Source: DATAZK01 sp965199805
Lineage (GTDB): Bacteria > Actinomycetota > Actinomycetes > Frankiales > Frankiaceae
Assembly: GCA_965199805.1 (NCBI GenBank)
Contig: CBDATO010000001.1
Span: forward strand, 496,001 to 560,000
DNA length: 64,000 bases
Reading direction: 5' to 3'
Shown here: piece after piece, positions 46,248 through 54,406 of the stretch
Position numbering within the stretch: the first letter of the stretch is position 1
Layout of the letters: every line of letters starts with the position of its first letter
Notes under the pieces: model-generated
The model's input: the letters and a program-made list of their open reading frames with translations, nothing else
The model's database searches: none
Told to the model about the DNA's origin: nothing
Made by a program: the position numbers and the translations under genes

Positions 46248-47615
46248 ATGACGCCCGCCCGGCGGCTCGTACTCGATCCGGCGCTGCGTGCGCTCGACGG
46301 CGGCCGGGTGCTGCTCGGCGGATCACCGCTGCGGCTGCTGACCCTGTCCGCCGCCGCCCGCGAGGTGTACGCCGCCGCCGACTGGGCCACCCCCAACGGC
46401 CGCGCGCTCGCCGAGCGGCTGCTGCAGGCCGGCTTCGCGCATCCCGACCCGGAGCCGGGCAGCGGACCCGACCTCGCCGAGCTGTCCGTCGTCATCCCGG
46501 CTCACGGACGCGCCGAGCAGGTGGCGGCCCTCGTCGCCGGCCTCGACCCGGCCCTCGAGGTCGTCGTCGTGGACGACGGGTCACCCGCGCCGCTGCTGCA
46601 CGCCGCCGTACGCCATCCCCGGCCGCTCGGCCCGGCCGCCGCCCGCAACGCCGGGATCCGGCAGGCGACCCGGCCGTACGTCGCCCTGGTCGACTCCGAC
46701 GTGGTCCTGCCCGACGGGTGGCTCACCCGACTGCTGCCGCACTTCGCCGACCCCAAGGTGGCGGCAGTCGCACCCCGCATCATCGCGGCCCGCGGCCACA
46801 GCACCGGCCGGATGAGCGACCTGCTCGCCCGCTACGACGCCGCCCGCTCCCCGCTCGACCTCGGCCCCCGTCCGGCGACGGTCGTGGCCGGCAGCCGGGT
46901 CTCGTACGTCCCGGCCGCGGTGCTCGTCCTGCGCCGGTCGGCGATCGCATCCGATGCCCCCGGGCCGTTCGACGCCGACCTGCGCTACGGCGAGGACGTC
47001 GACCTGGTGTGGCGGCTCGTCGCGGCCGGCTGGACCCTGCGCTACGAGCCCGCCTCCGCCGTCGGCCACGCCCACCGCCCCACCCTGCAGGGCGCGGCCG
47101 CCCAACGCTTCGGCTACGGCGTCAGCGCCGCCCCGCTCACCCGCCGCCATCCCGGCCGGCTCGCGCCCTTCGCCGGCAACCGCTGGAGCCTCGCCACCTG
47201 GGGGCTGCTCGCCGCCGGCCGCCCCGTTTTTGCCGCGGCCACGGTCAGCGCCGCCGCCGTCCGGCTGTCGCGCAAGCTCCCCCTCGAGCGTCCGTTGCCG
47301 CAAGCGGCCCGCCTGGTCGGCGCGGGTGCGCTCACCGCCGGACGCGCCATGGGCGAGGCGCTGACCCGGCCGTACGGACCGCTTGCCCTCCCCCTGCTGC
47401 TCGCCCCCGGCCCGCTGCAGACGGTCCGCCGCCGGATCGCGGCCGCCGCCGTGCTCCTGCCCGCCGCCGCCGAGTACCGCCGCAAGCGGCCCGCCCTCGA
47501 CCCGCTGAGCTGGACGCTGCTGCGCGCCGGTGACGACCTCGCGTACGGCGTCGGGGTCTGGGCGGGGTGCGTACGCGAGCGCAGCGCCGCCGCCCTGCGA
47601 CCCCGGGTCACCTGA
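46248..47615 (+). CDS. mftF: Mycofactocin glycosyltransferase MftF
   Basis: MftF is a family 2 glycosyltransferase that adds a chain of beta-1,4-linked glucose to the mycofactocin core. The 455-residue product has an N-terminal segment LDPALRALDGGRVLLGGSP typical of MftF. The GT-A domain starts near residue 80 (SVVIPAHGRAEQV, VVVVDDGSPAPLL), with the DxD motif in ALVDSDVVLPDGW and an acidic catalytic region in LRYGEDVDLVWRL. A hydrophobic C-terminal region indicates membrane association. It closes the operon after the ETF-beta gene. Confidence 0.93.
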   Translation: MTPARRLVLDPALRALDGGRVLLGGSPLRLLTLSAAAREVYAAADWATPNGRALAERLLQAGFAHPDPEPGSGPDLAELSVVIPAHGRAEQVAALVAGLDPALEVVVVDDGSPAPLLHAAVRHPRPLGPAAARNAGIRQATRPYVALVDSDVVLPDGWLTRLLPHFADPKVAAVAPRIIAARGHSTGRMSDLLARYDAARSPLDLGPRPATVVAGSRVSYVPAAVLVLRRSAIASDAPGPFDADLRYGEDVDLVWRLVAAGWTLRYEPASAVGHAHRPTLQGAAAQRFGYGVSAAPLTRRHPGRLAPFAGNRWSLATWGLLAAGRPVFAAATVSAAAVRLSRKLPLERPLPQAARLVGAGALTAGRAMGEALTRPYGPLALPLLLAPGPLQTVRRRIAAAAVLLPAAAEYRRKRPALDPLSWTLLRAGDDLAYGVGVWAGCVRERSAAALRPRVT

Positions 47616-47716
47616 GTCCGCACCGGAAGATCCGTTTGCGGTCGTGGCTCCTGTGGCACGCCGAAGGAAGCCCGAGCGACGCAATCCTGTGCACCGCTCC
47701 TACTGCGGAGGTTTTC

Positions 47717-48256
47717 GTGCTGGTCCGCCGGATCGCCCGTCCGATGCTCGCCTCGACCTTCCTCTACGGAGGGCTCGACCAGTTGCGCCACCCGAGCCCG
47801 AAGGTGCCGCGCGCCGACAAGCTGGACATCCCCAGCAAGCCGGGCATGTCCAAGCTGAACATCAACTCCACCGAGCAGGCCGTACGCGTCAACGGCGCCG
47901 TTCAGGTCGCCGCCGGCGCACTGCTGGTGCTCAACCGCTTCCCGCGGGTGGCCGCGCTGGCGCTGGCCGCCAGCCTGATCCCGACCACCGCGGCCGGTCA
48001 CCGGTTCTGGGAGGAGTCGGACGACGCCGCCAAGACCCAGCAGAAGAACCACTTCTTCAAGAACGTGAGCATGCTCGGCGGGCTGCTGATCGCCGCTGTC
48101 GACACCGGCGGCAAGGAGTCGCTGGTCCGGCGCACGAAGCGGGTCACGCGTACGAGCAAGCGCCGCGCCGAGAAGGCCACCGCCAAGACGGCCGCCAAGG
48201 CGCACAAGAAGCAGTCGAAGGCCGCTGACAAGATCCACGACATCCTGCCGGTCTGA
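47717..48256 (+). CDS. DoxX family membrane protein
   Basis: A 179-residue protein beginning VLVRRIARPMLASTFLYGGLD, with about four membrane helices (GAVQVAAGALLVLNRFP; VAALALAASLIPTTAAG; HFFKNVSMLGGLLIAAVD), matching the DoxX family. DoxX-like proteins are linked to redox or thiol stress in mycobacteria, but function varies. The C-terminal 50 residues are Lys/Ala-rich and probably cytoplasmic, perhaps membrane-surface or nucleic-acid binding. GTG at 47717 follows GCGGAGG. It is separated from mftF by 101 bp and followed by a strong terminator. Confidence 0.85.
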   Translation: MLVRRIARPMLASTFLYGGLDQLRHPSPKVPRADKLDIPSKPGMSKLNINSTEQAVRVNGAVQVAAGALLVLNRFPRVAALALAASLIPTTAAGHRFWEESDDAAKTQQKNHFFKNVSMLGGLLIAAVDTGGKESLVRRTKRVTRTSKRRAEKATAKTAAKAHKKQSKAADKIHDILPV

Positions 48257-48268
48257 CCCTGACACGAG

Positions 48269-48303
48269 AAGAACCCCGGAGCCGGTTCGGCTCCGGGGTT
48301 CTT
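48269..48303. terminator. Bidirectional terminator between DoxX and TIGR03085 genes
   Basis: Perfect 15-bp arms AAGAACCCCGGAGCC (48269-48283) and its complement (48289-48303) enclose a 5-nt loop; TTT follows on the plus strand. It lies 12 bp after the DoxX stop and 31 bp from the convergent gene's stop. A perfect tandem duplication of 16 bp (48295-48310 and 48311-48326) copies the right arm tail, apparently a slip-strand event. Confidence 0.85.
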
Positions 48304-48334
48304 TCGCGTCGGGGTTCTTTCGCGTCGTCAGGCC

Positions 48335-49087
48335 TTACATCGAGAGCTTGGCGGCGGCGAGCCGGGCGACGCCGCCCGGTGAGCCGGTGATCCGAACCTG
48401 GGCCGCTGCGCCGCGGCCACTCAGGTAGAGCAGGACCTCCGACGGCTCACCGAGGACGGTGACGGAGAAGTCCGACGACTCGGGGCCCACCGACCGCTCG
48501 GCGCCCTGCGGGGTCTGCAGCGTGATGCGGGTGCCCTTGATGCCACGCAGCTGGAAGGGCGCGAGCGAGCGGGCGAAGTTCCACAGCAGCGCCGACTCCT
48601 CGGCCGGCAGCTCCCGCAGCTGCCAGCCCGGCTCGGCGCGGCGGACGTCCTCGTGGTGGATGAAGTACTCGTGCAGGTTCGCCTTGTCGCGCACCCCGGG
48701 CAGCCCGAGCGGCGTCTTCAGCGACGGCCCGCGCCGCAGCTGCGTGACCGTCTCGGCGAAGGGCACGTCGGCCCGCGTACGCGCCTCGAGCTTTGCGGTG
48801 TGGGCGTGCAGCGCCGGGATCATCAGGCCGGGCAGCGCGTCGATCCGGCTCTCCCGCACCAGCAGGTGGGTGGCCAGGTCGCCGGTGGTCCACTCGCCGG
48901 CGAGGGTCGGGGCGTCCTCCCCCACCTGAAGGAGCAGGTCACAGAGCTGGGCGCGCTCGCTCGCCGCCGCCGACAGCCGGACATGCGTCCCGGCGTGACT
49001 ACCTGACCCTGCCGAACTGCCCGACTCGATCCCTGACGTGATGCCGGCTTCCATGCCTTCTTGCGTGCCCGTTGCCATGCAGGCCAT
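48335..49087 (-). CDS. TIGR03085 / maleylpyruvate isomerase-like (DinB fold) protein
   Basis: The family-typical part starts around residue 38 (LSAAASERAQLCDLLLQVG), then APTLAGEWTTGDLATHLLVRESR and NLHEYFIHHEDVRRAEPGW. The latter two supply the His residues of a metal-binding four-helix DinB/mycothiol-dependent isomerase fold. The substrate is unknown. Family members are about 210 residues; this frame gives 250 with a Gly/Ser/Thr-rich head of about 35 residues, so a later start is possible though no convincing ribosome site was seen. Confidence 0.82.
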   Translation of the reverse strand: MACMATGTQEGMEAGITSGIESGSSAGSGSHAGTHVRLSAAASERAQLCDLLLQVGEDAPTLAGEWTTGDLATHLLVRESRIDALPGLMIPALHAHTAKLEARTRADVPFAETVTQLRRGPSLKTPLGLPGVRDKANLHEYFIHHEDVRRAEPGWQLRELPAEESALLWNFARSLAPFQLRGIKGTRITLQTPQGAERSVGPESSDFSVTVLGEPSEVLLYLSGRGAAAQVRITGSPGGVARLAAAKLSM

Positions 49088-49101
49088 CCAACAGCAGACG
49101 C

Positions 49102-49146
49102 GTCAGTTCAGCCGTGGTCAGTTCAGCCGCGATCAGTTCAGGCGTG
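49102..49146. repeat. Three tandem 15-bp repeats at the DUF3090 stop codon
   Basis: Copies GTCAGTTCAGCCGTG, GTCAGTTCAGCCGCG and ATCAGTTCAGGCGTG lie head to tail at 49102, 49117 and 49132. Read on the minus strand each carries a TGA in the DUF3090 frame, giving three successive in-frame stops. They appear to be short-tract duplications around the gene end. Confidence 0.75.
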
Positions 49147-49618
49147 GGCAGATGTGGCTGTCGGCCGCAGCCGGTAGCCCGCAGAGGATGCACGGGGGCC
49201 GACCGGCGGCGACGACCTTCTCGGCGCGGCTGACGAAGGCCTGCGTCGCGGGCACGCTCATCGCCACGCGAAGCTTCGCGGTGCCTTCCTCCGTACCCGG
49301 GCCGCCGGCCTCGACGACCACGTGCGTGCCGTCCCAGGCGACCGACAGCTCGTTGACCCGGAAGTCCTCGGCGAACGGGGTCTCCAGCGGCAGCGAGTCG
49401 AGCGGGGTCGGCAGGTCGGTGACCTCGAGCGTGGGGCCGACCTGCTGCAGCAGCGCCTGCAGACCCTCGGCCAGCGCGGCGACCTCGCCCTTCTCCAGCG
49501 CGACGGTGACGATCGCGCCGTCCTTGACGACCTGCAGGTAGAAGGTGCGCTCTCCGGGATTGCCGACCGTGCCGACGATGAACCGCTCGGGAGCTTCGAA
49601 GTGGTGTTCGTTGGTCAT
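49133..49618 (-). CDS. DUF3090 family protein
   Basis: A 161-residue protein starting MTNEHHFEAPERFIVGTVGN with the family block GERTFYLQVVKDGAIVTVAL and a C-terminal CxxC-x9-C arrangement in PPCILCGLPAAADSHICPR, likely a zinc site. The family is actinobacterial and usually neighbours a histidine phosphatase and an SCO1664-type gene; neither is present here. Function is unknown. Ribosome site AAGGAACG lies before the ATG at 49616-49618. Confidence 0.9.
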   Translation of the reverse strand: MTNEHHFEAPERFIVGTVGNPGERTFYLQVVKDGAIVTVALEKGEVAALAEGLQALLQQVGPTLEVTDLPTPLDSLPLETPFAEDFRVNELSVAWDGTHVVVEAGGPGTEEGTAKLRVAMSVPATQAFVSRAEKVVAAGRPPCILCGLPAAADSHICPRLN

Positions 49619-49732
49619 AACGTTCCTTCCAACGTCGCGCGGGCCTGCTGCGCTTCCCCGCCGGCCGAAGTCGACGATGATCGCCTTTTCTATCGGATGT
49701 CCCGGCCGCAGTGCAGGCGCCGGACCGTTCTC

Positions 49733-50818
49733 TCAGCCGACCAACAGGTCGTCGGGCTGACCGGCCGCGGCCGGCCGTGGGGTACGCCCGGGGCAGCAGT
49801 CGAGCGGGCAGACGTCGTGACTCGGTCCGTCGGTCCCGATCACGCGCCGTGGTGACTGCGGGCCGCACTCGCGTTCGACGACCAGCTCACGGACCATCGC
49901 GACGAACTCCGGCGCCGTGCCCACCGTGGCCGCGCGGTGGAAGCGGATGCCGACCTCGGCCGCCGTGTCCGCAGCCTCGACGTCGAGGTCGTAGCGCACC
50001 TCGACGTGATCGCTGACGAAGCCGACCGGGACGGCGACGACGTGCAGCACGCCTTCGCCGGCGAGCCGGCGTACGACGTCGTTCACGTCCGGCTCGAGCC
50101 ACGGCACCGACGGCGGACCCGAGCGGCTCTGCCAGGCCACCTCGTACGTGCCGTGCCAGGAGGTGAGCTCCGCCAGCTCCGCGGCGACCAGGCGGGCGGC
50201 CTCGCTCAGCTGGTGCGGATACGCGCCGCCCTGCGGTCCGCTGGTGTCGGCCGACGCGGTGGGGATGGAATGGGCCGTGAAGACCAGGTGCGCGTCGTCC
50301 GGGAAGCCGTCCGCGCCCGCGACCGAGGAGTGCAGCTCGCTCACCCGGGCGGTCTGCGCGGCGATGAAGGCCGGGTGGTTGTAGTAGTGCCGCAGCTTGT
50401 CGAGGTGGATCTCGCCCGGGTCGGCCGCGGCGAGGTCCTCGCGGTACTGCCGGCAGGACGAGTACGACGCATAGCCCGCCGTCACGAAGACGGCGGCCCG
50501 GGTCACCCCGTCCGCGCGCATCTCGGCGAGCGCCTCGTCCAGGTACGGCGCCCAGTTGCGGTTGCCCCAGTAGACGCGGCGCGGGGCGAGCTCGGTGCGC
50601 AGCGCGGCCAGCAGGGTGCGGTTCTGCTCGTTGATCGGGCTGACGCCGCCGAAGCGCTCGTAATGATGCGCGACCTCGGCGAGCCGCTCGTCCGGGACCC
50701 CGCGTCCGGCCGTCACGTTGCGCAGGAACGGCATGACGTCGTCCGGCCCCTCGGGGCCGCCGAAGGACACCAGGAGGACGGCGTCGTACGGGCTGTCGGC
50801 GAGCTCGTCGCCCGGCAC
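49733..50818 (-). CDS. cpfC: Coproporphyrin III ferrochelatase
   Basis: This enzyme (CpfC, formerly HemH) inserts ferrous iron into coproporphyrin III, supplying HemQ. The product has YDAVLLVSFGGPEGPDDVMPF, FGGVSPINEQNRTL, and the metal-site segments TAGYASYSSCRQYRED and FTAHSIPTAS. The C-terminus carries ECGPQ and CPLDCCPG, fitting the 2Fe-2S cluster cysteines of actinobacterial enzymes. The start is uncertain: GTG at 50816-50818 gives 361 residues, while a TTG at 50840-50842 overlaps the upstream stop as TTGA. It lies far from the hemE-hemY-hemQ operon. Confidence 0.92.
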   Translation of the reverse strand: MPGDELADSPYDAVLLVSFGGPEGPDDVMPFLRNVTAGRGVPDERLAEVAHHYERFGGVSPINEQNRTLLAALRTELAPRRVYWGNRNWAPYLDEALAEMRADGVTRAAVFVTAGYASYSSCRQYREDLAAADPGEIHLDKLRHYYNHPAFIAAQTARVSELHSSVAGADGFPDDAHLVFTAHSIPTASADTSGPQGGAYPHQLSEAARLVAAELAELTSWHGTYEVAWQSRSGPPSVPWLEPDVNDVVRRLAGEGVLHVVAVPVGFVSDHVEVRYDLDVEAADTAAEVGIRFHRAATVGTAPEFVAMVRELVVERECGPQSPRRVIGTDGPSHDVCPLDCCPGRTPRPAAAGQPDDLLVG

Positions 50819-50838
50819 CCCGTCAACCGCGACGGAGC

Positions 50839-51036
50839 TCAAGCAGGATCGCCCGCGTGGCCCTCGCGCCAGTCCTTGTCCTCGCGCTCCCACTTCTCGT
50901 TACGCGCCTCGAACTTCTCTTTCCAGTGCGTCGCCGCCTCTTCCGAGTCGTACGGCCCCACGCGCTGGTCGCCGGGCACGTCGACCGTGTCGTCGGACTC
51001 GGGACGGGCGTGCTTCAAGCACCACCACCAGGTCAT
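50839..51036 (-). CDS. Small conserved hypothetical protein
   Basis: A 65-residue protein starting MTWWWCLKHARPESDDTVDV with a central RVGPYDSEEAATHWKEKFEARNEKWE segment (split here by a few residues) of charged helix. Small proteins with this MTWWWCLKH start are widespread in actinobacteria; their function is unknown to me. The ATG at 51034-51036 has GGAGG 5 bp upstream and is preferred to the earlier in-frame ATG at 51051. It is directly upstream of the ferrochelatase gene and may be co-translated. Confidence 0.72.
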   Translation of the reverse strand: MTWWWCLKHARPESDDTVDVPGDQRVGPYDSEEAATHWKEKFEARNEKWEREDKDWREGHAGDPA

Positions 51037-51244
51037 ACGCACCTCCCACACCGCCCCGGACCCGCGCCGGAGCCGATCGGCTCGACTCTGCCATGCGCTA
51101 CGTCAACTCGCTCGCACGCCGCCCACCGCCGCACCCGGTCGCCAGGCATGAGCCGGCGCCCGCGGGGGTAGGGGACGGCCTAGTTGATCAATCCGCTCGT
51201 GCAGCTGTCCCGGCCCGTCCCCCAGCAGTGCCGGAGGTTCGACC

Positions 51245-52819
51245 ATGACCGTCCTTCCCGACGAAGCACCCGCTCCCGTGCAGCCCTTGCGCCGGCGGCG
51301 GGGCGTCGCTGCCGCAGCCACGCTGACGCTCGCCCTCGGTGCCTTCGGCGTCGTGGGCGTCGCCGGAGCCGCCGGCGCGAGCGCCGCACCCGGCCTGCTG
51401 GGCGGCGTCACCCAGACGGTGACCCAGCCGGTGGTCCAGACCGTCACCGAGACCGTGCCCACCGTGCTGCCGGCCCTTCCGCTGCCCACCCCGCCGGTAG
51501 CAGTCACCCCGCCGCCCGCGCCGAGCGTGGCGGCACCGCTCCCCTCTGCTGCGCCGAGCACCCCGCCGATGCAGTTGCCTCTCCCGCCGGCGGTCACCGC
51601 CCCGGTCGCGGGCGCCGTCGAAGGCGTCACCGGTGCGCTCGGCGGCACCGTCGAGCAGGTCGGTGGCGCAGCTGGTGGCGCCGTGACCGAGGTCGGCGAC
51701 ACCACCGGTGACGCGGTCACCCAGGTCGGCAAGACGGTGGGCGGCACGGTCACCCAGGTCGGCAAGACGGCCGGCGGCACCGTGACGCAGGTCGGCGGCA
51801 CGGTCGGCAAGACGGTCGAGCAGGTCGGCGACGCGGTGCCTGCGGTCGGCGGGGTCACCCGTGCGCTCGGCGGCACCGTCACCAAGACCACCGGCAGCGT
51901 GGGCAAGACCGTCACCGACACGACCAAGGCGCTGGGCGGCACCGTCACCGAGACCACCGGCTCCCTCGGCGGCACCGTCACGAAGACGACCGGGACGGTC
52001 GGCGGCACCGTGACGCAGGTGACCGGCGCCATCGGTGGCACCGTCACCGGAGCGGGCGGCTCAGCCGGCGGCACCATCACCGAGGTCGGTGGCTCGGCGG
52101 GCGGCACCGTCACCACGGTCGGCGACTCAGCCGGCGGGACGGTCACCGAGGTCGGTGGCTCAGCGGGCGGCCCCGTCACCGGAGTCGGCGGAGTAGCCGG
52201 CGGCACCGTCACCCAGGTCGGCGGCCTACTGCCCGGGCTGATCCCGACCGGCAGCGGCTCCGGCGGCTCGACACCGACGACCGGCGGATCGACCGGCGGA
52301 ACAGCTGCCGCCACACCCGGCACGTCCGTCCCCGCAGCACAACCAGGTGGCACCACCGCACCCGGCGTCACCACACCCGGCGTGCGCGGTCCCGTCACCT
52401 CGATCGACCCCTACAGCGGCCGCGACGGCACGCCGCCCGTCGCGCTGCGGCAGCCGGCCGCCCCGGTGAGCGTGGCTGTCATCCCCCGCGGTGACCTGGC
52501 CGGTTGGGCGCAGGCCGGCAGCCTAATGAACGTCCCGCTGCTGGCCGCCGACCCAGCGACGGCGTCGCAACCGGCGGCCACGGCAGCCACCGCGTCCACG
52601 GCAGGTGGTCCGGTGTCGCTCGCCCCGCCCGCCGACAACAGCCTCTGGTCGTCGATCGCCAAGCACGCGCTGTCCGGCATCGTCATCGCGATCGCCGCGA
52701 TGATGGTCGGCTTCGCCGCTGCCGGTCAGCTCAAGCTGGCGGTGCGTCGGTTCTTCCCGCGCCTCGACGCCGTCGACGACCGGGTACGCCGGTGGGTCCA
52801 CCGCCAGCCGGCCATCTGA
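51245..52819 (+). CDS. Exported, membrane-anchored protein with 11-residue GGTVTQVG-type repeats
   Basis: The 524-residue product has a basic N-terminus and an Ala-rich signal peptide ending near residue 48 (GASAAPGLL), then a Val/Pro/Thr segment. From about residue 125 to 325 it is built of 11-residue units such as GGTVTQVGKTV, with Thr-Val pairs alternating every other residue, which suggests a beta-solenoid or extended surface structure. A Pro/Thr/Gly linker follows. A membrane helix near residues 478-500 and a short basic tail end it, so the C-terminus is cytoplasmic. The DNA repeats too, so copy number may vary between strains. Function is unknown. Confidence 0.82.
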   Translation: MTVLPDEAPAPVQPLRRRRGVAAAATLTLALGAFGVVGVAGAAGASAAPGLLGGVTQTVTQPVVQTVTETVPTVLPALPLPTPPVAVTPPPAPSVAAPLPSAAPSTPPMQLPLPPAVTAPVAGAVEGVTGALGGTVEQVGGAAGGAVTEVGDTTGDAVTQVGKTVGGTVTQVGKTAGGTVTQVGGTVGKTVEQVGDAVPAVGGVTRALGGTVTKTTGSVGKTVTDTTKALGGTVTETTGSLGGTVTKTTGTVGGTVTQVTGAIGGTVTGAGGSAGGTITEVGGSAGGTVTTVGDSAGGTVTEVGGSAGGPVTGVGGVAGGTVTQVGGLLPGLIPTGSGSGGSTPTTGGSTGGTAAATPGTSVPAAQPGGTTAPGVTTPGVRGPVTSIDPYSGRDGTPPVALRQPAAPVSVAVIPRGDLAGWAQAGSLMNVPLLAADPATASQPAATAATASTAGGPVSLAPPADNSLWSSIAKHALSGIVIAIAAMMVGFAAAGQLKLAVRRFFPRLDAVDDRVRRWVHRQPAI

Positions 52820-52828
52820 CCGGTCGGC

Positions 52829-53545
52829 TCAGTGCCCCATCCCGAGGCCGCCGTCGACCGGGATGACCGCTCCCGTGACGTACGCGGCCAGCGGTGACGC
52901 GAGGAACGCCACGGCGGCCGCCACCTCGTCGGCCTGACCCATGCGGCCGAGCGGCACCCCGCCGACCAGGGCGGTCCGCTGCTGCTCGGTGAGGGCGGCG
53001 GTCATGTCGGTCTCGATCGGGCCGGGCGCCACGACGTTTGCCGTGATCGTGCGTGAGGCGAGCTCGCGGGCGATCGAGCGGGACAGCCCGACGAGCCCGG
53101 CCTTGGAGGCGGCGTAGTTGGCCTGGCCCGGCGAGCCGGTGAGTCCCGACACCGAGCTGACGAAGATGAGCCGCCCGCGGCGCAGGCGCAGCATGCCCTT
53201 CGCCGCCCGCTTCGCAACCCGGTACGCGCCGGTGAGGTTCGCGTCGATGACCTCGCCGAACGCCGCCTCCGACATCGTCAGCAGCAGCGTGTCGCGCGTG
53301 ATGCCGGCGTTGGACACCAGCACCTCGACCGGGCCGTACTCCGTCTCCACCTGCTTGAACGCGGCGTCGACCGACGCCTGGTCGGTGACGTCGAGCACCA
53401 CGCCGGGGATGTCACCGAGCGGCTGCCCGGCCCGGGAGGCGACGACCACCTGGTTGCCGTCGACCACGAGGGCGCGCGCACAGGCGGCCCCGATCCCCCG
53501 GTTGCCGCCGGTCACCAATGCCACGCGATTCGCGCCAGAAGCCAT
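52829..53545 (-). CDS. fabG: 3-Oxoacyl-[ACP] reductase FabG-like SDR
   Basis: FabG reduces 3-ketoacyl-ACP with NADPH in fatty-acid elongation. The 238-residue product has the cofactor loop TGGNRGIG near residue 13, NAG at the fourth strand, and the catalytic Ser-Tyr-Lys set in SSVSGLTGSPGQANYAASKAG. The short length and LDVTDQASVDAAFKQVE region match actinobacterial FabG1 (MabA). The enoyl reductase gene often found downstream is missing; the convergent repeat-protein gene lies there instead. Other SDR roles cannot be excluded. Confidence 0.85.
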   Translation of the reverse strand: MASGANRVALVTGGNRGIGAACARALVVDGNQVVVASRAGQPLGDIPGVVLDVTDQASVDAAFKQVETEYGPVEVLVSNAGITRDTLLLTMSEAAFGEVIDANLTGAYRVAKRAAKGMLRLRRGRLIFVSSVSGLTGSPGQANYAASKAGLVGLSRSIARELASRTITANVVAPGPIETDMTAALTEQQRTALVGGVPLGRMGQADEVAAAVAFLASPLAAYVTGAVIPVDGGLGMGH

Positions 53546-53575
53546 GCGGGCGAACCTATCGGGCGCCCCAGCCGG

Positions 53576-54406
53576 TCAGCGGAAGTGCTGGGCGAGGTGG
53601 CGCAGCAGCAGCCGGTTGATGGTGTCGGCGTGCGTCTCCGGCAGCCAGTGCCCCGCCTCCAGCGGCGCGTACGTGTAGGGCGCCTCGACGTGCTCGCGCA
53701 CCTTCTCGGCGGCATCCCGGGACAGGTACGGGTCGCGGTCGCCGTGCACGTACAGCGTGGGCACCCGGATCGGGCCCACCTCGTACCCGGACTGCTCGGC
53801 CAGCGCCCGATACCAGTTCAGCGCCCCGGTCAGGCGCGCCCGGTCGGTGAAGTGGTCGACGTAGTCGTCGGCGGACTCGAGTCCGTCGAAGACCCCGCGC
53901 AGCAGGGCGGCGTCGTCGGCGAGCAGCAGGTCCTCGGCGTCGGGGCCGGCGAGCACGCCCATGTACGTGCTCATCTCGCGCTGCGGTCCCCCGTCAGCCA
54001 GGGCCGTGGCCAGTGCCTCCGGGTGCGGGGTCGAGATGGCGGTCAGGGTGCGCAGCCGCTCCGGTGAGCGCGCGGCGACGCACCAGGCGACGGCCGCACC
54101 CCAGTCGTGGCCGACGAGATCGACCCGGGCCCAGCCCAACGCATCGAGGATGGCGATGACGTCGGCGACCAGCTCGTCCATCCGATACGCGCCGACCTCG
54201 CTCGGGGAGTTGCCCGAGCCGTAGCCACGCTGGTCGGGCGCGACCATGTGGAGCCGGGCCGACGCGAGCGCGTCGAGCTGCGCCGACCACTCCAGCGAGT
54301 ACTCCGGGAAGCCGTGCAGTAGCAGTACCTCGCGGCCGTCCTCGGGACCCGCCTCGCGGTAGGGGAAGTGCATGCCCCGGACGTCCAGCACGCCATGGCT
54401 GTTCAC
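53576..54406 (-). CDS. Alpha/beta hydrolase, epoxide-hydrolase-like
   Basis: The 276-residue protein has the oxyanion HGFPE motif (VLLLHGFPEYSLEWSAQL), the nucleophile elbow GHDWGAAVAW with Asp as nucleophile as in epoxide hydrolases and haloalkane dehalogenases, a helical cap, HGDRDPYLS, and the catalytic His in AGHWLPE. HGFPE and GHDWGA together favour epoxide hydrolase. The physiological substrate is unknown. GTG at 54404-54406 is used. It is 30 bp upstream of fabG and could be in one transcript. Confidence 0.85.
   Translation of the reverse strand: MNSHGVLDVRGMHFPYREAGPEDGREVLLLHGFPEYSLEWSAQLDALASARLHMVAPDQRGYGSGNSPSEVGAYRMDELVADVIAILDALGWARVDLVGHDWGAAVAWCVAARSPERLRTLTAISTPHPEALATALADGGPQREMSTYMGVLAGPDAEDLLLADDAALLRGVFDGLESADDYVDHFTDRARLTGALNWYRALAEQSGYEVGPIRVPTLYVHGDRDPYLSRDAAEKVREHVEAPYTYAPLEAGHWLPETHADTINRLLLRHLAQHFR

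Noticed and set aside
51650..52220. Possible CRISPR-like repeat array
   Set aside because: The repetition is a contiguous 33-bp coding period with no spacers and lies in a good protein frame.
51103..52398. 431-codon open frame on the minus strand across the repeat protein
   Set aside because: It is the antisense shadow of the plus-strand GGTVTQVG gene: its Pro/Val/Thr repeats simply mirror those codons, and only the plus frame has signal peptide, membrane helix and normal start context.
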